Below are positions 1 through 9,127 of a stretch of DNA of 64,000 bases, piece after piece. The stretch is from Conexibacter woesei Iso977N. GTDB taxonomy: Bacteria; Actinomycetota; Thermoleophilia; Solirubrobacterales; Solirubrobacteraceae. Within the stretch, counting starts at the first letter, position 1. Every line of letters begins with the position of its first letter. The stretch covers positions 372,001 to 436,000 of the forward strand of contig NZ_AUKG01000002.1 of assembly GCF_000424625.1 (NCBI RefSeq), in the 5' to 3' direction. A program made the position numbers and the translations under genes. Below the pieces are notes generated by a model. It was given only the letters and a program-made list of their open reading frames with translations. It was not told the origin of the DNA and made no database searches.

Positions 1-1181
1 AACAGGCGCGCGGGCATGTGGAGGCCGAAGAGCGTCAGCGTCTGCGCGCCGGAGGCCTGCAGCTCCGGGCCCAAGATGGTGGGGTCGGTCAACGAGTGGC
101 AGTAGGTCTCGCAGGGCGGGAGCGTGGGGATCTGCCCGGAGGCCGCCTCCTCGAACGCCCGCTGCAGCTGCGATGCGGTCTCGTTGATGTGGAACGTCCC
201 GGAGAAGGCGCGCACGGGGTCGACCGCCTCGTCGCGCAGGCGCGGCAACCGCGAGAGCAACACGTTCACCTTGAGTTGCGCGCCCTCGGGGTGCTCGCCG
301 TCCGGAACGTCGAAGGGACCCGCGTTGAGGAGGACGTGGCCGCCGGAGGCGGTGTGCTCGGCGCCCGACGCGTCGCGCCAGGTGACCTCGCCGGAGTCGC
401 GGTCGACATGGACGACGTCCGACTCCGTGCGCAGCTCCGCACCCGCGGAGCGCGCGGCGTGCGCTAACGCGCCCGACACCGCGCCCATCCCGCCAACCGG
501 GACGTCCCAGTCGCCGGTCCCGCCGCCGATCACGTGGTACAGGAAGCAGCGGTTCTGCTTCAACGCCGCGTCGTCGGCCGACGCGAACGTCCCGATCAGC
601 CCGTCGGTCAGGACGACGCCGGAGACCAGGTCATCGTCGAACGACGACCGGAGCGTCTCGCCCAGCGGCGTCTCGAAGCAGAGCTGCCACGCGTCGTCGT
701 CGCCGACCAGCTCGCGCAACGCGTCGCGCGAGCGCAGCGGCTCCAGCAGCGTCGGGAAGACCCGCTCGGCGACCCGCGCCGTCAACCCGTACAACGCGTC
801 CCACGCGGCCAGGGCGGAGGACCCGCCGCTCACGCGCGCAAACGACGCGGCCGTCGCCTCCGGGTCCAGCCGGTCCACCAGCAGCCCGCGCCGCCCGCCG
901 TCCCGAGGGTCCGGCGTGTACGACGACACCCGCCGCCGGACCAGGTCCACCGACAACCCCAAGTCCTCCATGATGCTCCGCGGCATCAAGGACACCAGGT
1001 ACGCGTACCGCGACAACCGCGCGTCGACCCCCGGGAACGCGACCTCCGACACCGCCGCGCCGCCCAGCTCGTCGCGCCGCTCCAGCAGCAGCACCGACCG
1101 CCCCGCGCGCGCCAGGTAGGCCGCCGCGACCAGCCCGTTGTGCCCGCCGCCCACGATCACCGCGTCATACGAAGAACCCAT
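1..1181 (-). CDS. FAD-dependent phytoene-dehydrogenase-like oxidoreductase, C-terminus cut by window edge
   Basis: Reading leftwards from the ATG at 1181, the frame stays open to the window edge, giving about 393 residues. The N-terminus carries a dinucleotide-binding fold with GGGHNG at residues 11-16, followed about 20 residues later by a LLERRDELGG stretch, the usual second half of the FAD site in amine-oxidase/phytoene-desaturase-like enzymes. This group (CrtI/PYROXD2-like) oxidises or isomerises hydrophobic substrates; the substrate here cannot be told. Family members are usually about 500 residues, so roughly 100 C-terminal residues lie outside the window. It is divergent from the next gene with about 36 bases between them. 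Confidence 0.85.
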   Translation of the reverse strand, partial: MGSSYDAVIVGGGHNGLVAAAYLARAGRSVLLLERRDELGGAAVSEVAFPGVDARLSRYAYLVSLMPRSIMEDLGLSVDLVRRRVSSYTPDPRDGGRRGLLVDRLDPEATAASFARVSGGSSALAAWDALYGLTARVAERVFPTLLEPLRSRDALRELVGDDDAWQLCFETPLGETLRSSFDDDLVSGVVLTDGLIGTFASADDAALKQNRCFLYHVIGGGTGDWDVPVGGMGAVSGALAHAARSAGAELRTESDVVHVDRDSGEVTWRDASGAEHTASGGHVLLNAGPFDVPDGEHPEGAQLKVNVLLSRLPRLRDEAVDPVRAFSGTFHINETASQLQRAFEEAASGQIPTLPPCETYCHSLTDPTILGPELQASGAQTLTLFGLHMPARL

Positions 1182-1217
1182 CGCCCCGCAGTCTCACACG
1201 ACGCGCCCGCTAGCGTG

Positions 1218-1733
1218 ATGACCGTGAGCAGCGAGCGACCCCAGCCCTCACCGGTCGAGCGTCGCGTTGCCCGCAGCCTCGACGGCGAGAACCGGCACGG
1301 CCGCGCGATCCCGACCGAGGAGCTGCAACGCGAGCGGACGGTCGAGAACTACCTCCGGGGCGCGCTCATGCCGCGCTGGATGGAGCGCCTGAAGGACATC
1401 GAGAGCGGCACGCGCCAGCATCGCCGCGCGCTCGCCGCCGACCACGCCTACCTCAGAGAGCAGCACGCGGACGACCCCGAGACGTTCGCGCGCGTGTGGC
1501 GCGAGCGGGTCGAGCGGCGCTCGTTCGACGACGTCAACGACCTCGTCCAGGACCACAACGAGTGGTTCCCGGTCGAGCGCCAGCTGCCGATGGACCCGCG
1601 CACCGGTGAGTACCAGAAGGTCGCGGGCCGCCCGTACACGCGCGACCCGCTGACCGTCGAGTGGGCGCTGGCGCTGTTCCCGCCGACGCTCGACGGCGAC
1701 GACGGCGACGACGACGCGCCGGAGAAGGACTAG
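1218..1733 (+). CDS. conserved hypothetical protein, 171 aa
   Basis: I do not recognise a named family. The protein is charged and predicted soluble, with a central helical stretch rich in Arg and Glu, a proline-containing C-terminal third and an acidic DGDDGDDD tail. There is no signal peptide or membrane segment. ATG 1218 is the annotated start. GTG 1224 is an alternative, because a TAGCGT box at 1211-1216 would place a leaderless transcript start there. The stop overlaps the stop of the convergent MarR gene in the four bases CTAG (1730-1733). Codon use matches its neighbours, so it is probably a real gene. Confidence 0.7.
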   Translation: MTVSSERPQPSPVERRVARSLDGENRHGRAIPTEELQRERTVENYLRGALMPRWMERLKDIESGTRQHRRALAADHAYLREQHADDPETFARVWRERVERRSFDDVNDLVQDHNEWFPVERQLPMDPRTGEYQKVAGRPYTRDPLTVEWALALFPPTLDGDDGDDDAPEKD

Positions 1734-2203
1734 GCCTTCACCGCGTCGCACGCCGCCGCGGCGCGCGGGGCGAAGCGCGCGAACACGCGCGCCAGGACCG
1801 CGGCCTCCTCGGCGCTCAGGTGCGACAGGAACCGCTCGCGCACCGCGACGGCATGCGCCGCCTCAGCTTCCGCGACAACTTCACGGCCCTCGTCCGTCAG
1901 CGACGCCTCGACCGCGCGCGAGTCGGTCGAGCACTTGCGCCGCTGCACGAGCCCGCGCCGCTCCAGCGCGTCCATGTGCCGCGAGACCCGCGACAGAGAC
2001 AGCCCGGTCTCGCGCGCGAGCACGCTCAACCGCGGCCACTCCGGCGCCGCGGCGGCCAACCGCCCCAACAGCTCCAGCGTCGACAGGCCCAGCCCGTGCG
2101 CCGCGTCCAGCTCGGCGTCCAGGGCGCGCGTGATCTGCTTGTGCGCCTCGAGCAGCCCGATCCAGGCGTCGGCCTCGTGCTGGGTCCAGCCGGCCTCGGT
2201 CAC
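1730..2203 (-). CDS. MarR-family transcriptional regulator (MhqR-like position)
   Basis: A 157-residue winged-helix regulator. It has the MarR layout: N-terminal dimerisation helices, a recognition region (LSLSRVSRHMDALERRGLV) near residues 73-91, a wing ending in a DSRAVEASLTDEG stretch, and C-terminal dimerisation helices. GTG 2203 overlaps the stop of the upstream esterase gene (GTGA), so it is the last gene of a three-gene unit with the ring-cleaving dioxygenase and esterase. In Bacillus, MhqR represses a dioxygenase (MhqO) and an esterase (MhqD) and responds to quinones; the same three families together here suggest the same logic. The likely target is the twin inverted repeat at 3832-3870. 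The role is inferred from context. Confidence 0.85.
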   Translation of the reverse strand: MTEAGWTQHEADAWIGLLEAHKQITRALDAELDAAHGLGLSTLELLGRLAAAAPEWPRLSVLARETGLSLSRVSRHMDALERRGLVQRRKCSTDSRAVEASLTDEGREVVAEAEAAHAVAVRERFLSHLSAEEAAVLARVFARFAPRAAAACDAVKA

Positions 2204-2856
2204 GACAGCGTCTCCGCCACCCAGCGGACGGCCGCCGGGATGTGATGGGGGTCGATGTGGTGCGCCGCGTCGGACTCGTGGTACTCGACGTCGATGCCGC
2301 CGGCCTCCAGCAACGCCTGCGCGTCGCGGCCGAACTGCACGTCCATGATCTGGTCGTTCCGCCCATGGGCGACGAACGCCCGCATCCCGCTCGCGGCGCG
2401 ACCGGCGACGTCCGGCGTCCAGCCGTCGACCGTCGGGACGAACCCCGAGAACACCAACAACCCGGCGGGCGCCGGCCGCGCGGGGTCCAGGCCCAAGGCG
2501 TAGGACATGACCGACCCCTGCGAGAAGCCGCCGAAGACCGTCTGCTCCGGCCCGAGGCCCGTGCGCTCCCACAACATGTCGTGGAACTCCGCCAGCCGCG
2601 CCGACGACGCCCGGAACGTGTCCGGGTCCGGGTGGCCGACCCGCGGCACCACGTACCAGTGCTTGCCCGGCCAGCCCTCGATCGTCAGCGGTGCGCCTGG
2701 CGTGACGACGTGCAGCCGCCGCTCCGGATCCAGCACGTCGGCCAGCCCGAGCAGGTCGTGTTCGTCGGCGCCACGGCCGTGGTGCAGGACCAGCAGCCCC
2801 GCCGCCTCCGCGGCGGCGGGACGCTCCTGGTAGATCAACGAGGACTTGGTGGTCAT
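2200..2856 (-). CDS. alpha/beta hydrolase, phospholipase/carboxylesterase family (MhqD-like)
   Basis: A 218-residue serine hydrolase of the carboxylesterase/phospholipase (PF02230-type) group. The nucleophile elbow GFSQG puts Ser at residue 112; the acid is Asp168 in GRNDQ and the base is His199 or His200 in DAAHHIDP. The length is typical for this small family, and there is no signal peptide, so it is cytoplasmic. ATG 2856 overlaps the dioxygenase stop (ATGA) and its own stop overlaps the MarR start, so the three genes are translationally coupled. MhqD-type esterases accompany dioxygenases in quinone detoxification; the substrate here is unknown. Confidence 0.88.
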   Translation of the reverse strand: MTTKSSLIYQERPAAAEAAGLLVLHHGRGADEHDLLGLADVLDPERRLHVVTPGAPLTIEGWPGKHWYVVPRVGHPDPDTFRASSARLAEFHDMLWERTGLGPEQTVFGGFSQGSVMSYALGLDPARPAPAGLLVFSGFVPTVDGWTPDVAGRAASGMRAFVAHGRNDQIMDVQFGRDAQALLEAGGIDVEYHESDAAHHIDPHHIPAAVRWVAETLS

Positions 2857-3797
2857 GCCGACACCTCCGACGTCTCACGCGCGGCCGCGCGCGGGTTGAC
2901 GATCGGCTGCAGCGAGCGCTCCAGCTGGGCGCGCAGGTGCTCGTGCTGCCTGGGCAGCCGCAGCTCCTCGCCCAACCGCTCGGCGTCCTCGTCGGCCGCG
3001 AAGCCCGGGGACATCGTGGCGATCTCGAACAGCACGCCGCGCGGCTCGCGGAAGTAGATGGCGTTGAAGTAGTCGCGGTCCTTGACGTCGGTGATGTAGC
3101 CGTCGGCCTCGCGCACGCGCGCCTGCCACTTCAGGTGGTCGTCGTCCTGCGACGCCCACGCGATGTGGTGGACCGTGCCCGCGCCCGACCGCGGCGCCCA
3201 GGCCGGCGCCTCGTCGTAGGCCCAGTGGAAGTGGCGCTCGTCGCCCTGGACGCGGTACTCGCCGCCGCCCTGGTGCTCGAAGCCGAGGACCTCGGTCAGG
3301 ACCTGCTCCTCGACGCCGTGGAACATCGAGTAGGCGCGCGCGCCCTCCAGGCCGGTGATCGCGTGCTCGGCCGGGACCTCGTGGTGGGCGGCCTGCAGCG
3401 GCGGGTTGCCGTCGTCGGCGACGACGAGCTCGAGCTGCAGCCCGTCCGGGTCGGAGACCTTGAGCGAGCGCTCGGAGACGCGCGTGGGGTTGGCGCCCTT
3501 GGCGGCGAGGCGCTGCTGCCAGAAGTCGAGCGACGCGTCGCTCGGCACGCCGAGCTGCAGCGTGTGGATCATCCCGAGGCCCGCGCGGCCCGGGGCGGCG
3601 CCGGCGAACTCGAACCACGTGAGGATCGAGCCGGGCGCGCCGGTCTCGTCGCCGAAGTACAGGTGGTAGGCGCTCGGGTCGTCGAAGTTGACGGTCTTCT
3701 TGACGAGCCGCAGGCCGAGGACGTCGGCGTAGAACGCCACGTTGGACTGGGCGTCGCCCGTGATCATCGTGATGTGGTGGAGGCCCTCGAGTCGCAT
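2853..3797 (-). CDS. ring-cleaving (glyoxalase-fold) dioxygenase, MhqO/LinE-like
   Basis: A 314-residue vicinal-oxygen-chelate protein with two glyoxalase-like halves. The first opens with LEGLHHITMITGD (metal-ligand His near residues 6-7). The second carries VHHIAWASQDDD, and a late metal-ligand Glu lies in RGVLFEIAT. This arrangement matches extradiol or hydroquinone dioxygenases of the MhqO/LinE group, which open hydroquinone-type rings. ATG 3797 is chosen because the family motif begins five residues later; the frame extends further upstream only through the operator region. It is the first gene of the dioxygenase-esterase-MarR unit, preceded by a probable operator and an extended -10. 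Confidence 0.88.
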   Translation of the reverse strand: MRLEGLHHITMITGDAQSNVAFYADVLGLRLVKKTVNFDDPSAYHLYFGDETGAPGSILTWFEFAGAAPGRAGLGMIHTLQLGVPSDASLDFWQQRLAAKGANPTRVSERSLKVSDPDGLQLELVVADDGNPPLQAAHHEVPAEHAITGLEGARAYSMFHGVEEQVLTEVLGFEHQGGGEYRVQGDERHFHWAYDEAPAWAPRSGAGTVHHIAWASQDDDHLKWQARVREADGYITDVKDRDYFNAIYFREPRGVLFEIATMSPGFAADEDAERLGEELRLPRQHEHLRAQLERSLQPIVNPRAAARETSEVSA

Positions 3798-3831
3798 CGT
3801 CGTCGCTGCTTTCAAGTCGGGGAGAGGAGTT

Positions 3832-3870
3832 GTTGCTCCCGCAACTATAGCAGGTTCTTGCGCCCGCAAC
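3832..3870 (-). promoter_or_regulatory. twin operator with extended -10 in front of the dioxygenase operon
   Basis: Two inverted repeats of the form TTGC-N4-GCAA lie 25 bp apart centre to centre: GTTGCTCCCGCAAC at 3832-3845 and CTTGCGCCCGCAAC at 3857-3870. Between them, on the minus strand, sits TGCTATAGT, an extended -10 element. A repressor on either site would cover the promoter. The likely ligand-responsive repressor is the MarR protein encoded at the end of this operon. The sequence pattern is direct; the binding protein is inferred. Confidence 0.7.
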
Positions 3871-3902
3871 GATGCGACCCGAGGCCGCCTGGAACTACGC
3901 GC

Positions 3903-4772
3903 CTACGGCAGGAAGTAGAACGGGTTCGGGAGCTTGAACGCCGTGTCCTCGTGGCCGCCGGCGAGGTCGCTGTACTGGTCGCCCACCGAGGCGACGATCC
4001 GGTAGCCCTGGCTCTCGATCTGCTGGCGCGCGCCCGTCTTGTAGTTGACGGTCGTGCCGGTGAAGCCCGCGGGCTTCAGGAACAGCTGCTTGTAGTCGGC
4101 GTAGCCCTCGCGCCTGAGGTTGTCGTCTGTCACCGCGCGCTGGGCCTCCGGGCGGCCGGTCACGAAGAACGGCGTGATGCCCTTGGACTTGGCCAGGTTG
4201 TAGAGGTCGAGCGTCGGCCTGATCGCGGTGCCGATCTCGTCGGTCGCCTCGGCCTGCGACTTGGGGCCGTAGACGAAGCCGTCGGCGACGATCGCGGAGT
4301 AGTTGGACAGGGCGGTCTCGTCGATGTCGAAGACGATCGCGAGCCTCTTGTTCCACCACTGGCCGTTGCCGTGGCTCGGCTTGTTGGGCCCGTGGTGCGC
4401 GGCGCGCGCGACCGTGCGCGCCTTCGACGCCTTCCGGGCCGTCGCGGCCTTCCAGGTCTTCCAGTCGTTGTTGAGGTACCTGGCGGCGACCCCGTCGACC
4501 TGGCCGAGCTCGGTGTCGTAGACGCCGGTGTCGTGGTAGGCGGTCAGGACGGCCGTGAGGTCGCCCGCGTTGTAGGACCTGGCCGAGCCGAGGTAGGGCA
4601 GTCCGGCACCACCGTCGGACAGCTCGATCAGCGGCGTCGCGCCGATCTTGGTCAGGACCACCGTGGGTGCCGGGATGGCGTTGGGGTCGTCTTGGGCTGA
4701 GGCGACCGGGACGGCGACGGCGGACAGGACCAGGGCCGCCGCGGCCAGGACAAGAGCGAGAAGTCGGTTCAT
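3903..4772 (-). CDS. secreted HAD-superfamily acid phosphatase (class B/C-like)
   Basis: A 289-residue exported phosphatase. Residues 1-26 form a signal peptide ending in VASAQ. The HAD nucleophile motif DIDET has Asp149 and Asp151, and a VTGRPE segment supplies motif II; GDQYSDL near the C-terminus supplies the late Mg-binding acidic residues. Secreted HAD acid phosphatases of this kind remove phosphate from nucleotides or organic phosphates outside the membrane. ATG 4772 is preferred over ATG 4784 because GGAG lies six bases before it and the signal peptide then begins correctly. It is divergent from the chemoreceptor gene. Confidence 0.85.
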   Translation of the reverse strand: MNRLLALVLAAAALVLSAVAVPVASAQDDPNAIPAPTVVLTKIGATPLIELSDGGAGLPYLGSARSYNAGDLTAVLTAYHDTGVYDTELGQVDGVAARYLNNDWKTWKAATARKASKARTVARAAHHGPNKPSHGNGQWWNKRLAIVFDIDETALSNYSAIVADGFVYGPKSQAEATDEIGTAIRPTLDLYNLAKSKGITPFFVTGRPEAQRAVTDDNLRREGYADYKQLFLKPAGFTGTTVNYKTGARQQIESQGYRIVASVGDQYSDLAGGHEDTAFKLPNPFYFLP

Positions 4773-4888
4773 AGCGGTCTCCATGTCCCCATCTGGTCCG
4801 CACCCCGACGGCGCACTGTCCGCACCATGACGCTCCACAGCGGCCAAGAGCTCTCAAGGCTGCCTGCACATCACCGAACTCTGGGGAT

Positions 4889-7066
4889 GTGCGTTCCCCA
4901 CGTTCCCTCGCCACGAAGCTCGTCCTGACCGTCGGGCCGATCGTCCTGATCGGCATCGCCGCGCTCACCTGGATCGCCGTCACCCGTGCCGGCGACGCCC
5001 AGCGCAAGTCGGTCCAGGAGGGCCTGCGCGACCTCTCGGCGCGCCAGGCCAACGCGATCGACGCCCAGAGCGCGGCGCGCGCCGAGGTCGCGCGCTCGCT
5101 GGCCGCGAACTTCAAGACCGTCAAGTCGGGCGACCGCCCGCTCGTCACCCAGCTCGTCAAGGGCGTCGCGCTGGAGCACCCGGAGCTCAACGGCGTCTAC
5201 GCGCTGTTCGCCCACGACGAGTACGGCCCGGACGCGCCCTACGCGGGCCAGTCCACCAAGTCCGGGATGTTCACCCCGTACTTCTACCGCGACAAGGGCA
5301 AGCTCGTGTACGCGCCGGGCGACAACGGGATCTACGGGGAGGACTACTGGGAGGTGCCGCGGCGCACGAAGCGCGACGCGGTCATCGAGCCCTACGTCGA
5401 CCCGTCGATCCACGTGCTGATGACGTCCTACGTCACGCCGATCCTGGCCGCCGACGGGACGTTCCGCGGCATCGGCGGCGTCGACGTCGCGCTGAACGAC
5501 GTGCAGGCCGAGGTCGCCAGGCTGAAGGTGCTGGAGCACGGCTACTCGTTCCTGGTCACCGGCAAGGGCGCCTACCTCGCCGCGCCGAACAGGAAGCTCG
5601 TCGGGAAGTCGACGCTCGCGAAGTTGAAGCGGTCGGACCTGGCGGCGATGCGCGCGTCGATCGCGCGCGGTGGGTCGGGCCAGCTCACGGTCAAGGACCC
5701 GTTCAAGAGCGAGAAGGCGATCGTGTCGTGGGCGCCGGTCGCCACCGGCGGCTGGTCGCTGGTGACGGTCGCGCCGGAGTCCGAGGCGATGGCGCCGGTC
5801 CGGTCGCTGCGCAACAAGCTGCTGATCACGGGCGCGATCGTGTTGTTGTTGGTCTTGGGTGGCCTGGCGCTCGTCGCCACGCGCCTGGTCGCGCCGCTGC
5901 GGGTCTTCGTCGGCCGGATGCGCTCGGTCGCCGAGCGCGACGCGCCGGCGCTGGCGTCGGGCATGGGCGCGATCGCGTCCGGCGACCTGACCGTGCGCGT
6001 CGAGGCCGAGACCGAGCCGGTCGCGGTCCGCGGCCGCGACGAGGTGGCGCGGGCCAGCGAGGCGCTGAACGGCGTCGTCGAGGCGACGCACGCGTCGGCC
6101 GAGGCCTATGAGAACACGCGGGGCGCGCTGCGCGACCTGCTCGGCCAGGTCGCCGAGCGCGCCGGCGAGGTCCGGGCGTCGACCGAGATGATGGCGTCGA
6201 CGTCGCAGGAGGCCGGCAGCGCGGTCGGCGAGATCGCGCGGGCGATGGGCGACGTCGCCGGCGGCGCGGAGCGCCAGGCGCAGATGGTCGCCTCGGCGTC
6301 CGAGCGCACCGAGCGCGTCGGCACGGCGATCCGGGCCAGCGCGGAGAGCGCGCAGCGCACCGCCGAGGCCGCGGAGCGCGCGCGGGCGGTGGCGTCCGAC
6401 GGCGCAACGCGGGCCGACGAGGCGGGCGCGGCGATGCGCGGGGTCCGTGCGTCGACCGAGTCGGTGTCGGAGGCGATCGCCGCGTTGTCGCAGCGCTCGG
6501 AGCGGATCGGCGGGATCGTCGAGGCGATCACCTCGATCGCCGAGCAGACCAACCTGTTGGCCTTGAACGCGGCGATCGAGGCCGCGCGCGCCGGCGAGCA
6601 GGGCCGCGGGTTCGCCGTCGTGGCGGACGAGGTCCGCAAGCTGGCCGAGGAGTCGCAGGAGGCCGCCGCGTCGATCGGCGAGCTGATCGGCGAGATCCGG
6701 GCCGAGACCGAGCGCGCGGTGGCGACGGTGGCCGACGGCGCCGAGCGCACCGATGCGACGGCCGTGGTCGTCGAGGGTGCGCAGGAGGCCTTCGCGGCGA
6801 TCGCCGCGGCGGTGGCCGACGTGACCGAGCGGGCCGACGAGATCGCCTCGGCGGCGGCCGCGGTCGCGGCGGAGACCGAGGAGGTCCAGCGCGAGGTGTC
6901 GGAGATGGCGGCGGTCGCGGAGCAGTCGAGCGCCGCGTCGCAGCAGGTGTCGGCCTCGGCCGAGGAGACGACGGCGTCGACCGTCGAGATCGCGGGCGCG
7001 GCCGAGGGCCTGGCGCGCGCGGCGGCGGGGCTGGACGAGTTGGTCCAGCAGTTCGGGCGCGCGTAG
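4889..7066 (+). CDS. methyl-accepting chemotaxis protein with dCache sensor
   Basis: A 725-residue membrane chemoreceptor. TM1 lies at about residues 9-32 and TM2 at about 310-333, bracketing an extracellular sensor of about 280 residues with dCache-type features (the [14 protein letters not shown] to GGVDVALND region). A HAMP-like linker containing GDLTVRVE follows, then a cytoplasmic signalling domain with the conserved hairpin tip [20 protein letters not shown]. Methylation helices flank the tip. The start is GTG 4889, preceded by GGGG. No che genes are nearby, so it must feed a pathway elsewhere. The gene ends inside a strong terminator hairpin. Confidence 0.93.
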   Translation: MRSPRSLATKLVLTVGPIVLIGIAALTWIAVTRAGDAQRKSVQEGLRDLSARQANAIDAQSAARAEVARSLAANFKTVKSGDRPLVTQLVKGVALEHPELNGVYALFAHDEYGPDAPYAGQSTKSGMFTPYFYRDKGKLVYAPGDNGIYGEDYWEVPRRTKRDAVIEPYVDPSIHVLMTSYVTPILAADGTFRGIGGVDVALNDVQAEVARLKVLEHGYSFLVTGKGAYLAAPNRKLVGKSTLAKLKRSDLAAMRASIARGGSGQLTVKDPFKSEKAIVSWAPVATGGWSLVTVAPESEAMAPVRSLRNKLLITGAIVLLLVLGGLALVATRLVAPLRVFVGRMRSVAERDAPALASGMGAIASGDLTVRVEAETEPVAVRGRDEVARASEALNGVVEATHASAEAYENTRGALRDLLGQVAERAGEVRASTEMMASTSQEAGSAVGEIARAMGDVAGGAERQAQMVASASERTERVGTAIRASAESAQRTAEAAERARAVASDGATRADEAGAAMRGVRASTESVSEAIAALSQRSERIGGIVEAITSIAEQTNLLALNAAIEAARAGEQGRGFAVVADEVRKLAEESQEAAASIGELIGEIRAETERAVATVADGAERTDATAVVVEGAQEAFAAIAAAVADVTERADEIASAAAAVAAETEEVQREVSEMAAVAEQSSAASQQVSASAEETTASTVEIAGAAEGLARAAAGLDELVQQFGRA

Positions 7067-7082
7067 GGTCGCGCGCCCGAAC
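7051..7082. terminator. 13-bp perfect hairpin terminator between convergent genes
   Basis: GTTCGGGCGCGCG (7051-7063) pairs perfectly with 7070-7082 around a six-base loop (TAGGGT). The loop contains the chemoreceptor stop codon. The sugar-binding protein gene ends at 7094 on the other strand, so the hairpin can serve both transcripts. No T-tract follows, as is common in high-GC actinobacteria. Confidence 0.75.
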
Positions 7083-7093
7083 CCCGGGTTCTT

Positions 7094-8224
7094 CTAGTTG
7101 ATCCCCGCGGCCTTGCAGGCGGCCGCGAACTTGTTGATGCAGATCTCCTTGGACGTCAGGAAGTCGTCCGCGATGATCGTGTCCTTGATGTTGTCCTTGG
7201 TCACCGCCGTGGGGGCGAGGAGGACGGACGGGACCTGGCCGGCGCCGTTGTCGGTCTTGGCGTTGACGAGGCCCGCGGGCGGCTGCTTGCCCTGGGCGAG
7301 CGCGACGGCGATCTCGGCCGACGCCTCGGCCTGCTTCTTGATGCGCAGGTAGATCGTCATGTACTGGTCGCCGACGAGGATCCGCTGGATCGCGGCGACC
7401 TCGGAGTCCTGGCCGGTGGTGGGCAGCGACTTGGGGTCGATCCCGCCGCCCTTCATCGCCGCGATGGCGCCGGAGGCCATGCCGTCGTTGGCGCTGTAGA
7501 CGCCGACGATCCTGTCCTTCCCGAGGGCGGTGATCGCCTGCTCCATCTCGCGCTCGGCCTTGTCGGGCGACCAGTCCTGCGTGTCGTACTCCTTGCCGAT
7601 CCTGACCTGGGCGTGGTCGAGGACGGAGTGCGCGCCCCTCTTGTAGTCCCCGGAGGAGGGGTCGGTGGGTGAGCCGTTGAGCATCACGATGGACTTGCCC
7701 CTGCCGGCGGCGCCGATCTTGTCGATCAGGGTCTGCGCCTGCAGCTCGCCGACCTTCACGTTGTTGAAGGACACGTAGTAGGCGATGGGGGCGCCGGTGA
7801 TCAGGCGGTCGTAGGCGATGACGGGGATGCCGGCCGCCTTGGCGCGGTTGACGGTGGCGACGGCGGCCTTGGCGTCGACCGCGTCGAGGACCAGGACCTT
7901 GGCGCCCTTGGTGATCGCCGCCTCGGCCTGCTGCTGCTGGCGGACGGGGTCCTGGTTGGCGTTGGCGTAGTCGATCTTGCACGCGGGGCAGAGCGCCTGG
8001 ACCTTGGCGACGAACGTCGGGCGGTCGTGGAGCTCGTAGCGCGTGGTCTTGGTCTCCGGCAGCAGCAGGGCGATCGTGCCGCCCTTGGTGTTGTCGGTGG
8101 TCTTGGTCGCGTTGGTGGTGTTGTTGCCTGAGGCCTTGTCGTCGCTGCTGCCGCAGGCGGCGAGCGCTGTCGTGGCGGACAGGCAGACGAGCGCGGTGAG
8201 CGCCCATCGGGGGGTCGGGATCAT
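7094..8224 (-). CDS. sugar ABC transporter substrate-binding lipoprotein (XylF/RbsB-like)
   Basis: A 376-residue type I periplasmic-binding-protein-like lipoprotein. The signal ends in the lipobox LAAC (Cys at residue 24), followed by a low-complexity Asn/Thr/Lys linker to about residue 48. The mature domain has the sugar-binding fold: IALLLPETKTTRYE, repeated QAEAAI..GAKVLVLDAVD, YDRLITG, and a late TTGQDSEVAAIQRI segment like xylose/ribose binding proteins. Its start overlaps the stop of the ROK kinase gene (ATGA). No ATPase or permease gene lies next to it, so its transporter partners must be elsewhere or absent. Confidence 0.88.
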   Translation of the reverse strand: MIPTPRWALTALVCLSATTALAACGSSDDKASGNNTTNATKTTDNTKGGTIALLLPETKTTRYELHDRPTFVAKVQALCPACKIDYANANQDPVRQQQQAEAAITKGAKVLVLDAVDAKAAVATVNRAKAAGIPVIAYDRLITGAPIAYYVSFNNVKVGELQAQTLIDKIGAAGRGKSIVMLNGSPTDPSSGDYKRGAHSVLDHAQVRIGKEYDTQDWSPDKAEREMEQAITALGKDRIVGVYSANDGMASGAIAAMKGGGIDPKSLPTTGQDSEVAAIQRILVGDQYMTIYLRIKKQAEASAEIAVALAQGKQPPAGLVNAKTDNGAGQVPSVLLAPTAVTKDNIKDTIIADDFLTSKEICINKFAAACKAAGIN

Positions 8225-9117
8225 CGTGCAGCTCCTCCTCGGGAGATGATCATGTTGGTGTGGTCGATCGCCAGGGCGATCGCACCGCGCAGCGCAGCGT
8301 CATGGACGAAGCGGGCGGGGACGACGGGTGGGGGGAAGGGGACGGCTTGTTGTAGACGTCGGTGTAGGGCGGGAAGGATGAGGTCCTGGTGGTGCATGAG
8401 GCCGCCGCCGACGGCGATGCGCGTGGGGTCGATCGCGATCGCGAGGTTGGCGACATGGAGGGAGAGCTCGTCGAGGGCGTCGGCGACCAGCGCTTGCGCG
8501 TCCGCGTCGCCGCGCCTCGCGCGGTCGAAGACGTCCGCCGCGCTGGAGCCTCCGCGCTCGCCGATCGCCCGGCCGCCGGCGTGCTCCTCGAGCGCGTGCG
8601 GCTCCGCGGGGGAACGCAGGTTGTAGCCGAACTCGCCCGCCGCGCCGTGCGCGCCGGTGAGGATCGTGTCGCCGACGACGATCCCGGCGGCGAGGCCGGT
8701 GCCCAAGTTGATGAAGATGCCGGGGTCGGCGTCGACCAGCGCGCCCCAGGTGGCCTCGGCGCGGGTGGCGGCCTTGACGTCGGTCTGGGTGACGACGTCC
8801 ACCCCGAGCCCCTCGCGCAGCCTGCCGGGCAGGGCAAGCTCCTCCCAGCCCGGGACGTTGGGGGCGAGCAGGATCCGGTCCTCCTGGACGATCCCGGGCG
8901 ACGTCGCGCCGGCCGCGCGCAGCGCGCCGCCGAGTTGCGCGGCGGTCGTCTCGGCCAGGGCGTGCGCGGCGTCGACCGCGCGCTGCACCGCCTGTTCGGC
9001 GCCGGCCGCGGCGTCGGTGTCGAGGCGCCGCGACAGGACGATCTCGCCGTCGAGCGTGGCGGTCGCCACGTCGAGCTTGGTGCCGCCGAAGTCGATGGCC
9101 AGTACGAAGTCCGTCAT
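8221..9117 (-). CDS. ROK-family sugar kinase
   Basis: A 298-residue ROK protein with no DNA-binding domain. The N-terminal phosphate loop is LAIDFGGTKLD, and the catalytic Asp lies in the TQTDVKAAT segment. The usual zinc motif CxCGxxGC is missing: that region reads LRSPAEPHALEEHAGG with no cysteine, which marks a less common ROK subgroup. ATG 9117 is chosen; TTG 9120 is possible because the -10 box TAGGTT (minus strand, 9130-9135) would place a leaderless start there. It is coupled to the sugar-binding lipoprotein and divergent from a ROK repressor, so it probably phosphorylates the sugar that protein binds. Confidence 0.85.
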   Translation of the reverse strand: MTDFVLAIDFGGTKLDVATATLDGEIVLSRRLDTDAAAGAEQAVQRAVDAAHALAETTAAQLGGALRAAGATSPGIVQEDRILLAPNVPGWEELALPGRLREGLGVDVVTQTDVKAATRAEATWGALVDADPGIFINLGTGLAAGIVVGDTILTGAHGAAGEFGYNLRSPAEPHALEEHAGGRAIGERGGSSAADVFDRARRGDADAQALVADALDELSLHVANLAIAIDPTRIAVGGGLMHHQDLILPALHRRLQQAVPFPPPVVPARFVHDAALRGAIALAIDHTNMIISRGGAAR

Positions 9118-9127
9118 CAAGAGAAAA

